From Sphingorhabdus sp. M41 (GTDB taxonomy: Bacteria > Pseudomonadota > Alphaproteobacteria > Sphingomonadales > Sphingomonadaceae), in assembly GCF_001586275.1 (NCBI RefSeq), contig NZ_CP014545.1, positions 1,700,501 through 1,764,500 on the forward strand: 64,000 nucleotides of DNA. Direction: 5' to 3'. Made by a program: the position numbers and the translations under genes. The notes beneath the pieces are model-generated. The model was not told where the DNA came from, did not search any database, and was given only the letters and a program-made list of their open reading frames with translations. Shown here one piece after another: positions 57,265-64,000 of this stretch (within the stretch, counting starts at the first letter, position 1; each line of letters opens with the position of its first letter).

Positions 57265-57696
57265 TCAGCGAGGCATTTGCAGCGAGGCATAGCAAGTGAA
57301 TCCGCTCTGTCCGGATTGCAGTCTGCGAATATAATTCACATAAGCCTGCGACTGGTCATAGGAGGTGCCCGGCAACGTGCGACCGTTCATCGCCTGCAGC
57401 ACTTCTTCACCGGTAAAATTGCGTCCTGCTGCCGGAAAGGCTCCCGGAGTGTCGGCAGTAACCACCCGGCCGTCCGCTGCGATATAGCCGCCTGCGGCAT
57501 GGTTGCCGGGAACCGGGATTTCGCAATTGAGAACCGAACCGGCAGTCTGGGCCAATGCCGGCTTGATACTGACCACGGCGGAAGCGGTTATCGCACCCAT
57601 CATCAAGGCGCGCCGGCGGATTACAATTCCGTTATTCTGGTCAGTTTCCGCTGACGTTTCAGATGGAAGGCCGTCTTTCATCGAATTTCTATCCAT
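57265..57696 (-). CDS. Exported Cys-containing protein, possible substrate of the HPr-rel-A cluster
   Basis: A 143-residue protein that I cannot assign to a family. A long polar N-region (1-26) leads to a Tat-like IRRRALMMG and a hydrophobic stretch ending KPALAQ (about residue 50). The mature domain has exactly two Cys (C58, C135), a GGYIAADGRVV segment, and ends in YASLQMPR. It lies 72 bases upstream of the PqqD-like gene on the same strand, so it may be co-transcribed and modified by that cluster. GAGAA precedes ATG 57696. Confidence 0.7.
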   Translation of the reverse strand: MDRNSMKDGLPSETSAETDQNNGIVIRRRALMMGAITASAVVSIKPALAQTAGSVLNCEIPVPGNHAAGGYIAADGRVVTADTPGAFPAAGRNFTGEEVLQAMNGRTLPGTSYDQSQAYVNYIRRLQSGQSGFTCYASLQMPR

Positions 57697-57944
57697 GGTT
57701 TCTCGAGCTTCAGATAACCGCACATAAGCAGAAATCGGGAAAAAAGCGAGCAAACTGTCTCTCGCCGCAAATCGCGTCTATATTCGGGACATAGACATGG
57801 AAATCGTTAATATTGCCTATATATTATATCGGCACAGCCGATTCCCGAGTCACTCGCATCGAAATATTTCGCGGCAATATTCCCGTTGCGGTCCTAGCGC
57901 TGCCAAGCGTAAACAGGAAAAATGAAAATGTCAGAATCGGCGAG

Positions 57945-59216
57945 ATGACCTCGGTTTCTCCATTTCGTTTGCTTATTGCCCTCACGTTCATCGTGGGCGG
58001 CGCGATTTTGGCGAGCCTGTTGCCGCAATCCGGGCAACAGTTGATCGTGGTTATCGCAACCGGTGCCATTGCACTGTTCACGGTTCTGCAGGACCGCCCT
58101 GCCCCGCCATTGCCGGACTCGGCGACGCTCGAACGGCAGCGCAAGCGGATATTATATCAAGGGCGCTCCGAAGCCTATCAGGATATCATCAACCCGATTA
58201 CGGATCCGATATTGCTGGTCCGCAATGCAAAAGTCGCAGCGGCCAATCCAGCAGCAGCCAAAGTTCTGGGAGATCATATCGTCGGAGAGGACGTGCGCAT
58301 AGCAATTCGTCATCCGGCAGCGGCGGATCGGCTAGCCAACCCAGACGCCCAGCATACAGGAGAACCGATTCTGCTCGTGGGCGTCGGCAGCACCGAACAG
58401 AGATGGGAGTTGCGAATAAACACGCTGCAAGACGGTTTGAAGCTGGTTCAGCTATCGGATCGGAGCAGCCGCTATGCGGCCGAGCGGATGCGCACGGATT
58501 TCGTAGCCAATGCCAGCCATGAACTGCGTACACCGCTAGCCGCGATAAAGGGGTTCCTCGAAACGCTCGAGGACCCAAAGGCCGGTAAGGATGATGCGAC
58601 ACGGGCCCGATTCCTGAAAATCATGTACGACGAAGCCGACCGCATGCAGCGGCTGATCGAAGATCTGATGTCACTTTCGCGAATCGAGGCGGAAAAATTC
58701 GAGCTTCCATCCGATCAGATTGATCTGAGGGAACTGGTTGAAGAAGCTCGCGATTTTTACATTAACAGCCGCGGCAAAAAGGAAAGCGAGATACCGGCAA
58801 ATCTTCCCGCCGACATACCGCTGATTCATGGTGATCGGGCCCAATTGTCCCAGGTCATAAATAATCTGCTGAGCAACGCGTTTAAATATGGAAAAAAGGG
58901 AGCACCGGTTACGATCAATGTCGCGCCCAACAAAGCCGGAACGATGTTATATCTTTCGATCAGCGATCAGGGGGATGGCATTGCCCCGGAACATATCCCC
59001 AGGCTTTCGGAACGTTTTTACCGCGTCGACAAAGGCCGCAGCAAGTCCATTGGTGGTACCGGCCTTGGACTTGCCATCGTCAAGCATATTACCGAACGGC
59101 ATGGCGGACGGATGGAAATTACCAGTGAAGTTGGCAAAGGTACGACCGTGTCAGTATTGCTGCCGATCGCTAGCGCTTCTCTCGGCCAGGACAATAGTCA
59201 GGGAGGCGCCTCGTGA
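57945..59216 (+). CDS. phoR: Phosphate-regulon sensor kinase PhoR
   Basis: A 423-residue kinase. Two N-terminal membrane spans (about 6-55) with a tiny loop, a PAS-like segment (about 85-185), the H-box FVANASHELRTPLAAIKGFL and an HATPase domain (ISDQGDGIAPEHIPRL, GGTGLGLAIVKHI) match PhoR of alphaproteobacteria. It senses phosphate through the Pst transporter and phosphorylates PhoB, which must lie outside the window. ATG at 57945 is tentative; the frame is open from 57813. pst genes follow directly. Confidence 0.9.
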   Translation: MTSVSPFRLLIALTFIVGGAILASLLPQSGQQLIVVIATGAIALFTVLQDRPAPPLPDSATLERQRKRILYQGRSEAYQDIINPITDPILLVRNAKVAAANPAAAKVLGDHIVGEDVRIAIRHPAAADRLANPDAQHTGEPILLVGVGSTEQRWELRINTLQDGLKLVQLSDRSSRYAAERMRTDFVANASHELRTPLAAIKGFLETLEDPKAGKDDATRARFLKIMYDEADRMQRLIEDLMSLSRIEAEKFELPSDQIDLRELVEEARDFYINSRGKKESEIPANLPADIPLIHGDRAQLSQVINNLLSNAFKYGKKGAPVTINVAPNKAGTMLYLSISDQGDGIAPEHIPRLSERFYRVDKGRSKSIGGTGLGLAIVKHITERHGGRMEITSEVGKGTTVSVLLPIASASLGQDNSQGGAS

Positions 59217-59264
59217 AATGGTGGCCCCGCCGAATAGATCTACAGATAGGCATGTAACGGCCTG

Positions 59265-59293
59265 CTGTAACATATCTGTAACATATCTGTAAT
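59265..59293 (+). promoter_or_regulatory. Pho box array upstream of pstS
   Basis: CTGTAAC at 59265-59271, CTGTAAC at 59276-59282 and CTGTAAT at 59287-59293, each separated by ATAT, giving an exact 11-base period. This is the PhoB-binding direct repeat (CTGTnAn-N4-CTGTnAn), here with three half-sites, that is two overlapping Pho boxes. A further ATGTAAC lies at 59252-59258, off the period. It lies about 107 bases before pstS. Confidence 0.85.
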
Positions 59294-59399
59294 GATCAGG
59301 ACATTGCGCCTCCCTAGAAGCCACCCCAACAAGTCGAGCTTTCTGGTTCATGGCGGCGTTTGGCCATCGGTGGAAAAGCGACGAATTAGGGATTTTTGC

Positions 59400-60443
59400 A
59401 TGTTAAGAAAACTCGCCTTGCTGGCGGTCTCCACTCTTGCCCTTTCTGCTTGTCAGGATCAGGCTTCCGGCGGCCAGGGCGGAACCCGGAGTGAAATCCG
59501 GATCGTCGGGTCTTCTACCGTATTTCCCTTTGCCAAGGCGGTCGCCGAACAATTCAGTATCAATGGTGCGAATCCTTCGCCGATATTGGAATCGACAGGA
59601 ACCGGCGGCGGCATAAATCTTTTCTGTGCGGGAGTCGGAGCCGACACGCCGGATGTTGAAAATGCTTCCCGCCGGATCAAGGCTTCCGAACTGGAATTGT
59701 GCCAGAGCAACGGGGTCACCGATGTAGTTGAAGTACAAATCGGCATCGACGGCATCGCTATCGCTCAGGCAAATAACGGCGCTTCCTTTTCACTGACACC
59801 GGTGCAAATTTACAAGGCCATTGCTGAACGTCCATTTGGCAAAGAAAATACTGCAGAAAAATGGTCGGATATTGATCCGTCGCTGCCGAAATTTGCGATC
59901 AGCGTATATGGCCCGCCATCGACCTCCGGTACGCGTGACGCGCTCACCGAACTGATCATGGAAGTCGGCTGCATTACCGATCCGGCTACCAAGGCGCTCA
60001 AGGAAAGCGATAAAGCGGAATTTGAAGCGGTCTGCCATGAAGTCAGGGCCGATGGTGCCTATATTGACGCCGGCGAAAATGACAATCTCATCGTCCAGAA
60101 GCTGAAGGCCAATCCGAATAGCGTTGGCATTTTTGGCTATAGTTTTCTCGAAGAAAATCTCGACAGCGTTCGCGGCATTTCGGTTTCAGGCGTCAACCCG
60201 ACTTATGATGCCATTGCCTCCGGTGAATATCCCGGCGCCCGTCCGCTGTATATCTATGTGAAAAAGCAGCATGTCGGGGTGATACCGGGGCTGCAGGATT
60301 ATCTCATGGAATTCATCAATGCGGGTGCGCGGGATGGCTATCTGGTAAAGGCCGGATTGATTGCATCTCCTGATGATGTGCGGCAAAAAATGACCGAAGT
60401 GGTGCGCAATATGACGCCGCTGGCGATTAGCGACCTCAAATAA
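59400..60443 (+). CDS. pstS: Phosphate-binding lipoprotein PstS
   Basis: A 347-residue solute-binding protein of the Pst ABC transporter. A signal with lipobox LSAC (about residue 17) suggests lipid anchoring. The phosphate-site motifs IRIVGSSTVFPFAKAV, STGTGGGINLFC and STSGTRDALTE are present, the last typical of the larger alphaproteobacterial PstS group. ATG at 59400 gives the signal peptide; the upstream open frame reads through the Pho boxes and is not coding. Confidence 0.93.
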   Translation: MLRKLALLAVSTLALSACQDQASGGQGGTRSEIRIVGSSTVFPFAKAVAEQFSINGANPSPILESTGTGGGINLFCAGVGADTPDVENASRRIKASELELCQSNGVTDVVEVQIGIDGIAIAQANNGASFSLTPVQIYKAIAERPFGKENTAEKWSDIDPSLPKFAISVYGPPSTSGTRDALTELIMEVGCITDPATKALKESDKAEFEAVCHEVRADGAYIDAGENDNLIVQKLKANPNSVGIFGYSFLEENLDSVRGISVSGVNPTYDAIASGEYPGARPLYIYVKKQHVGVIPGLQDYLMEFINAGARDGYLVKAGLIASPDDVRQKMTEVVRNMTPLAISDLK

Positions 60444-60503
60444 GCGCAGCTAAGCGGTGCATTTTTTTAAGTTGATTTTGATACAAGGGCGGAACCAGAT
60501 ATT

Positions 60504-61889
60504 GTGACAAGTGCGACGCTCCTTTTCCTCGTCATCGGCCTGGGCCTTGTTGCGTGGTTTTTCGGACGCCTGAAGGCGTCGGGAATGCAAACCGCCGGCA
60601 AAAGCTCTCGCTCGGCCCTGCACTCGCTGCCCAACTATCATGGCTGGTATGTCGCTTTATGGGCGATTATACCCGCGACAATTTTCATGATGGTCTGGAG
60701 CTTCGTCAGCCCGGCCCTGATAACCGATGCCGCGCTCACCAGCCCTGCCGCCGCGGGCATGCCGCAAGACGCATTTTCCCGCGCAGCCATTTTGTCGGAA
60801 GCACGCGCTATCGCTTATGGCAATCAGGTCAATGCGTTTAACCCGCTATCCCAATCCATGGTAGAGCCCTATCGCGACGCGATCACTTATTACCAGATGA
60901 TCGGGGCGATCGCAGCGCTGCTCATGGTCTTTGCATGCGGCGTCTATGCTTGGCTTCAGATCAAACCGGATCTGAGAGCGCGTACAAAAATCGAGCGGGT
61001 GACAATGTTTGTTCTGTTGCTCGCATCGCTGATCGCCATCGTCACCACCGTCGGCATTTTCCTCTCGCTGGTGTTTGAATCGGCGCGGTTCTTCTCCATG
61101 GTTTCACCCATCGACTTTCTGTTCGGCACCGAATGGAACCCGAAGGCGGTTGCCGGACCAAGGGGCGAAACCGGATTTGGCGCGATCCCGCTTTTCTGGG
61201 GCACGGTCTTCATCGGCGCGATTATCGCGATGATCGTGGCGATCCCGCTCGGCTTGCTGAGCGCCATCTATCTGACCCAATATGCGCCAGCGAAATTTAG
61301 GGCCTGGATGAAGCCGATCCTGGAGGTACTCGCCGGAGTACCGACCGTGGTCTATGGCTATTTCGCTGCCTTGACCGTGGCGCCGGCGCTGCGCGACTTT
61401 GCCGTTTCGATCGGGATATCGGGCGCTTCTTCGGAATCCGCTCTGGCTGCCGGTGTGGTGATGGGCATCATGATCATTCCGTTTGTTTCGTCGATGGCCG
61501 ATGACAGTATTGCTGCAGTCCCCAGCGCCATGCGCGACGGTTCGCTGGCAATGGGCGCCACCCATAGCGAGACAATCAAGAAAGTGCTGATCCCGGCTGC
61601 CCTGCCAGGTGTTGTCGGCGGCGTTCTGCTGGCAGTCAGCCGCGCCATTGGCGAAACAATGATTGTCGTTATGGCTGCGGGTCTCGCGGCCAATATGACG
61701 GCCAATCCCTTTTCCAGCGTTACTACCGTCACCACCCAGATCGTCCAGTTGCTTACCGGCGACCAGGAGTTTGACAGCCCCAAGACGCTGGCTGCCTTTG
61801 CGCTCGGGCTTGTCCTGTTTATCGTGACTTTGTTGCTCAATCTCATCGCCCTGCGCGTGGTCAAAAAATACCGGGAAGCTTATGAATAG
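60504..61889 (+). CDS. pstC: Phosphate transporter permease PstC, extended form
   Basis: A 461-residue permease; E. coli PstC has about 319. It has extra N-terminal spans and a periplasmic segment (about 50-130) before the usual six-span permease, whose EAA-like loop is SMRDGSLAMGATHSETIKKVLIPAALPG. The start is GTG at 60504, with GGCGGAA about 16 bases upstream, so initiation is not certain. It overlaps pstA by 8 bases. Confidence 0.92.
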   Translation: MTSATLLFLVIGLGLVAWFFGRLKASGMQTAGKSSRSALHSLPNYHGWYVALWAIIPATIFMMVWSFVSPALITDAALTSPAAAGMPQDAFSRAAILSEARAIAYGNQVNAFNPLSQSMVEPYRDAITYYQMIGAIAALLMVFACGVYAWLQIKPDLRARTKIERVTMFVLLLASLIAIVTTVGIFLSLVFESARFFSMVSPIDFLFGTEWNPKAVAGPRGETGFGAIPLFWGTVFIGAIIAMIVAIPLGLLSAIYLTQYAPAKFRAWMKPILEVLAGVPTVVYGYFAALTVAPALRDFAVSIGISGASSESALAAGVVMGIMIIPFVSSMADDSIAAVPSAMRDGSLAMGATHSETIKKVLIPAALPGVVGGVLLAVSRAIGETMIVVMAAGLAANMTANPFSSVTTVTTQIVQLLTGDQEFDSPKTLAAFALGLVLFIVTLLLNLIALRVVKKYREAYE

Positions 61890-63144
61890 TCTCACCGAAA
61901 CGAAGCGTCGCCCCACCGACTGGCAGGGACCCGATATGCAGAAGCGCATCGCTCGGCGCTATGCAGCCGAGCGCCGGTTCAAGGCCATGGGCATGGGAGC
62001 GATCATGCTCTCGGCCGGTTTTCTGGCCTTTCTGCTGGTGGTGATGGTCGGCAATGGCTTTCGCGGCTTCACCCAGACAGAATTGCCGCTCGAAATAGAT
62101 TTTCCGGCAGTCACTGGCGGTGCCTCACCCAGTCAGTTCGAAGGCCCCAATGCCAATGCAAATTTGCAGGTCATGGGATTGCGCGAGATTGTCGATAGCA
62201 GCATCGAAATCCAATATGGTCAGAATGGTACCAATCTGTTTTCGCCCGGAGGCTGGACAGCGGTAAACGCCATGATCCTGAACGATCCGAAAATAGTGGA
62301 GCGAAAAGCGACCGTATATCTGCCGGTCATTTCAGATATAGACGTTGCCTATAAGGACGAGGGCAACGCCGAAGCCGAGCAGAAGGTTCGCGAATTGGGC
62401 GATCAATTGTCGACTGGCTTCAACTGGAATTTCCTGAGCAATTCGGATGCTACCGATCCGATGCAAGTCGGCATTTGGGGTGCGTTCAAGGGCTCGCTGA
62501 TCACCATGATCGTGACCTTGCTATTGGCTTTCCCGGTCGGCGTGTTCGCGGCTCTTTATCTTGAGGAATATGCCCCCAAAAACCGCCTGACCGACCTGAT
62601 CGAGGTTTCGATCAACAATCTCGCCGCCGTGCCTTCGATCATCTTTGGTCTGCTGGGCCTCGCCGTGTTCCTGAACTTTTTCGGCATGCCGCGATCCGGC
62701 GCGCTGGTTGGCGGTTTGACGCTGGCGCTGATGACCATGCCGGTGATTGTCATTACCGGGCGCAACGCGGTAAAATCGGTGCCACCTTCGATCCGCGAAG
62801 CGGCGCTGGGAATTGGCGCCAGTCCGTTGCAGGTCGTGTTCCACCATGTTCTGCCGCTGGCGCTACCCGGGATATTGACCGGTACCATCATCGGCATGGC
62901 GCGCGCGCTGGGCGAAACGGCTCCTCTGCTGATGATCGGCATGCGTGCCTTTATCGCCACGCCTCCGAGCGGCATTACCGATCCTGCTACCGTATTGCCG
63001 GTTCAGATATTCCTGTGGTCCGACGAAGTCGATCGCGGTTTTGTCGAGAAAACATCAGCGGCGATCATCATATTATTGCTGTTCCTGCTGACCATGAACG
63101 CACTGGCGATCTATCTCCGCAACCGCTTTGAAACCCGCTGGTAG
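61882..63144 (+). CDS. pstA: Phosphate transporter permease PstA, extended form
   Basis: A 420-residue permease; E. coli PstA has about 296. After the first span (about 38-58) there is a large extracytoplasmic insert of some 130 residues before the standard permease core. The permease loop [28 protein letters not shown] and the core [13 protein letters not shown] are conserved. It pairs with PstC to form the channel. The insert could dock the unusual PstS (inference). Confidence 0.93.
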   Translation: MNSLTETKRRPTDWQGPDMQKRIARRYAAERRFKAMGMGAIMLSAGFLAFLLVVMVGNGFRGFTQTELPLEIDFPAVTGGASPSQFEGPNANANLQVMGLREIVDSSIEIQYGQNGTNLFSPGGWTAVNAMILNDPKIVERKATVYLPVISDIDVAYKDEGNAEAEQKVRELGDQLSTGFNWNFLSNSDATDPMQVGIWGAFKGSLITMIVTLLLAFPVGVFAALYLEEYAPKNRLTDLIEVSINNLAAVPSIIFGLLGLAVFLNFFGMPRSGALVGGLTLALMTMPVIVITGRNAVKSVPPSIREAALGIGASPLQVVFHHVLPLALPGILTGTIIGMARALGETAPLLMIGMRAFIATPPSGITDPATVLPVQIFLWSDEVDRGFVEKTSAAIIILLLFLLTMNALAIYLRNRFETRW

Positions 63145-63149
63145 ATATC

Positions 63150-63995
63150 ATGATGAATGATGACCAGAAAATGCAAGAATCGATTGAAAGCATAAATATG
63201 ACAGATTCGGCCAAGACAGGCATGACAACGGAAACAGCAGCGCCTAAAATGACGGCTCGCCATGTTGACGTATATTATGGTGACAAACAAGCGATCAACG
63301 ACGTGTCCATCGATGTCAACATGGATAGCGTCACCGCGTTCATCGGGCCCTCTGGCTGCGGAAAATCGACCTTTTTGCGCTGCATGAACCGGATGAACGA
63401 TACCATCCCGATCGCTCGCGTCACCGGCGATATCATGCTCGAGGGACAGGATATATATGCGCCGCAGATGGATGTTGTCCAATTGCGCGCCCGGGTCGGC
63501 ATGGTGTTTCAGAAGCCCAATCCCTTCCCCAAGTCGATCTATGACAATATCGCTTATGGCCCCAGGATCCACGGCCTGGCGACCGGCAAGGACGAACTGG
63601 ACGGGATCGTCGAATCATCGTTGCAACGCGCTGGTCTCTGGGGCGAAGTGAAAGACCGGTTGCAGGACAGCGGAACGGCGCTGTCTGGCGGCCAGCAGCA
63701 GCGACTGTGTATCGCGCGTGCAATCGCGGTTGATCCCGAAGTCATCCTGATGGACGAACCCTGTTCCGCGCTCGATCCGATCGCGACCGCGAAGATCGAA
63801 GAGCTGATTCATGAATTGCGCGGCAAATATGCTATCGTCATTGTCACGCACAATATGCAGCAAGCGGCGCGCGTCTCCCAAAAAACCGCCTTTTTCCATC
63901 TCGGCACCCTGGTGGAATATGGCGAAACAACCGATATTTTCACCAACCCGCGGGAAGAAAAAACCCGGGACTATATCACCGGGCGTTACGGCTGA
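63150..63995 (+). CDS. pstB: Phosphate transporter ATPase PstB
   Basis: A 281-residue ABC ATPase. Walker [10 protein letters not shown], signature [14 protein letters not shown], Walker [14 protein letters not shown] and the PstB-type segment [20 protein letters not shown] are present. The first 30 residues form a non-conserved polar extension, so a start at a later Met (for example [11 protein letters not shown]) is possible. It follows pstA by 5 bases. phoU and phoB would be expected next, beyond the window. Confidence 0.95.
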   Translation: MMNDDQKMQESIESINMTDSAKTGMTTETAAPKMTARHVDVYYGDKQAINDVSIDVNMDSVTAFIGPSGCGKSTFLRCMNRMNDTIPIARVTGDIMLEGQDIYAPQMDVVQLRARVGMVFQKPNPFPKSIYDNIAYGPRIHGLATGKDELDGIVESSLQRAGLWGEVKDRLQDSGTALSGGQQQRLCIARAIAVDPEVILMDEPCSALDPIATAKIEELIHELRGKYAIVIVTHNMQQAARVSQKTAFFHLGTLVEYGETTDIFTNPREEKTRDYITGRYG

Positions 63996-64000
63996 TATCT

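Noticed and set aside
55008-57696. Full lasso-peptide or other known RiPP cluster
   Set aside because: There is a PqqD-like protein and an HprK-like kinase but no leader protease, asparagine-synthetase-like cyclase, radical-SAM enzyme or dedicated exporter, and the candidate substrate is a 143-residue protein with a signal sequence rather than a short precursor.

Overview
The window looks like the chromosome of an alphaproteobacterium of the order Sphingomonadales, probably a Sphingopyxis/Sphingorhabdus/Parasphingorhabdus-type organism. This rests on the gene order dusB-ntrB-ntrC-ntrY-ntrX-hfq-hflX, a fused IspDF, an Hfq made of two Sm domains, an 'HPr-rel-A' cluster, sphingomonad-type palindromic intergenic repeats and mid-range GC. 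The genus is inference; no 16S rRNA is present. The window is almost all core genome: about 67 protein genes, one tRNA, no insertion sequence, prophage or CRISPR array.

Layout. 0-1.3 kb: tail of a retropepsin-like protease gene and mazG. 1.3-10.5 kb (minus): the nitrogen-regulation operon dusB-ntrBC-ntrYX-hfq-hflX. 10.6-16 kb: ispDF, a small exported protein, pncC, a COQ10/RatA-like protein, lipA, a beta-carbonic anhydrase and a NYN/OST-HTH protein. 16-21.4 kb: a PutP symporter between two palindromic repeat elements, ettA, an M28 peptidase and a small acidic lipoprotein. 21.4-27 kb: an OmpR/EnvZ-type pair, a six-EF-hand exported protein, an exported surface-antigen-like protein, and a single-domain response regulator with a good EcfG (general stress response) promoter facing an HWE kinase. 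27-32.3 kb: an FAD/NAD(P)-binding protein, tRNA-Gly, glpD and glpK. 32.3-38.9 kb: the cytochrome bc1 operon petABC, trmL-hemF, an acetyltransferase, a membrane protein, lipB and a second acidic lipoprotein. 38.9-46.8 kb: queE/queC, argD-argF-hslO, katG and a GFA-family protein. 46.8-54.9 kb: a HisKA_2 kinase, a GDYXXLXY/DUF2157 pair, osmC, glmS, a VapBC pair, a lipoprotein and glmU. 55-57.7 kb: the HPr-rel-A-type cluster. 57.9-64 kb: phoR and pstSCAB with a strong Pho box array; phoU and phoB would lie beyond the right edge.

How the parts work together. Regulation dominates: seven histidine kinases and five response regulators cover nitrogen (NtrBC, NtrYX), phosphate (PhoR), envelope (EnvZ/OmpR-like) and probably general stress (HWE kinase and single-domain regulator). 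Several blocks are tightly coupled by ATGA, GTGA, TTGA or TGATG stop/start overlaps.

The best candidate for a poorly described system is the unit at 55.0-57.7 kb. A PqqD-like peptide chaperone, an HPr-kinase-like enzyme and a nucleotidyltransferase are translationally coupled and sit behind a small Cys-containing exported protein that could be their substrate. The asymmetric tandem Hfq is the second most notable feature.
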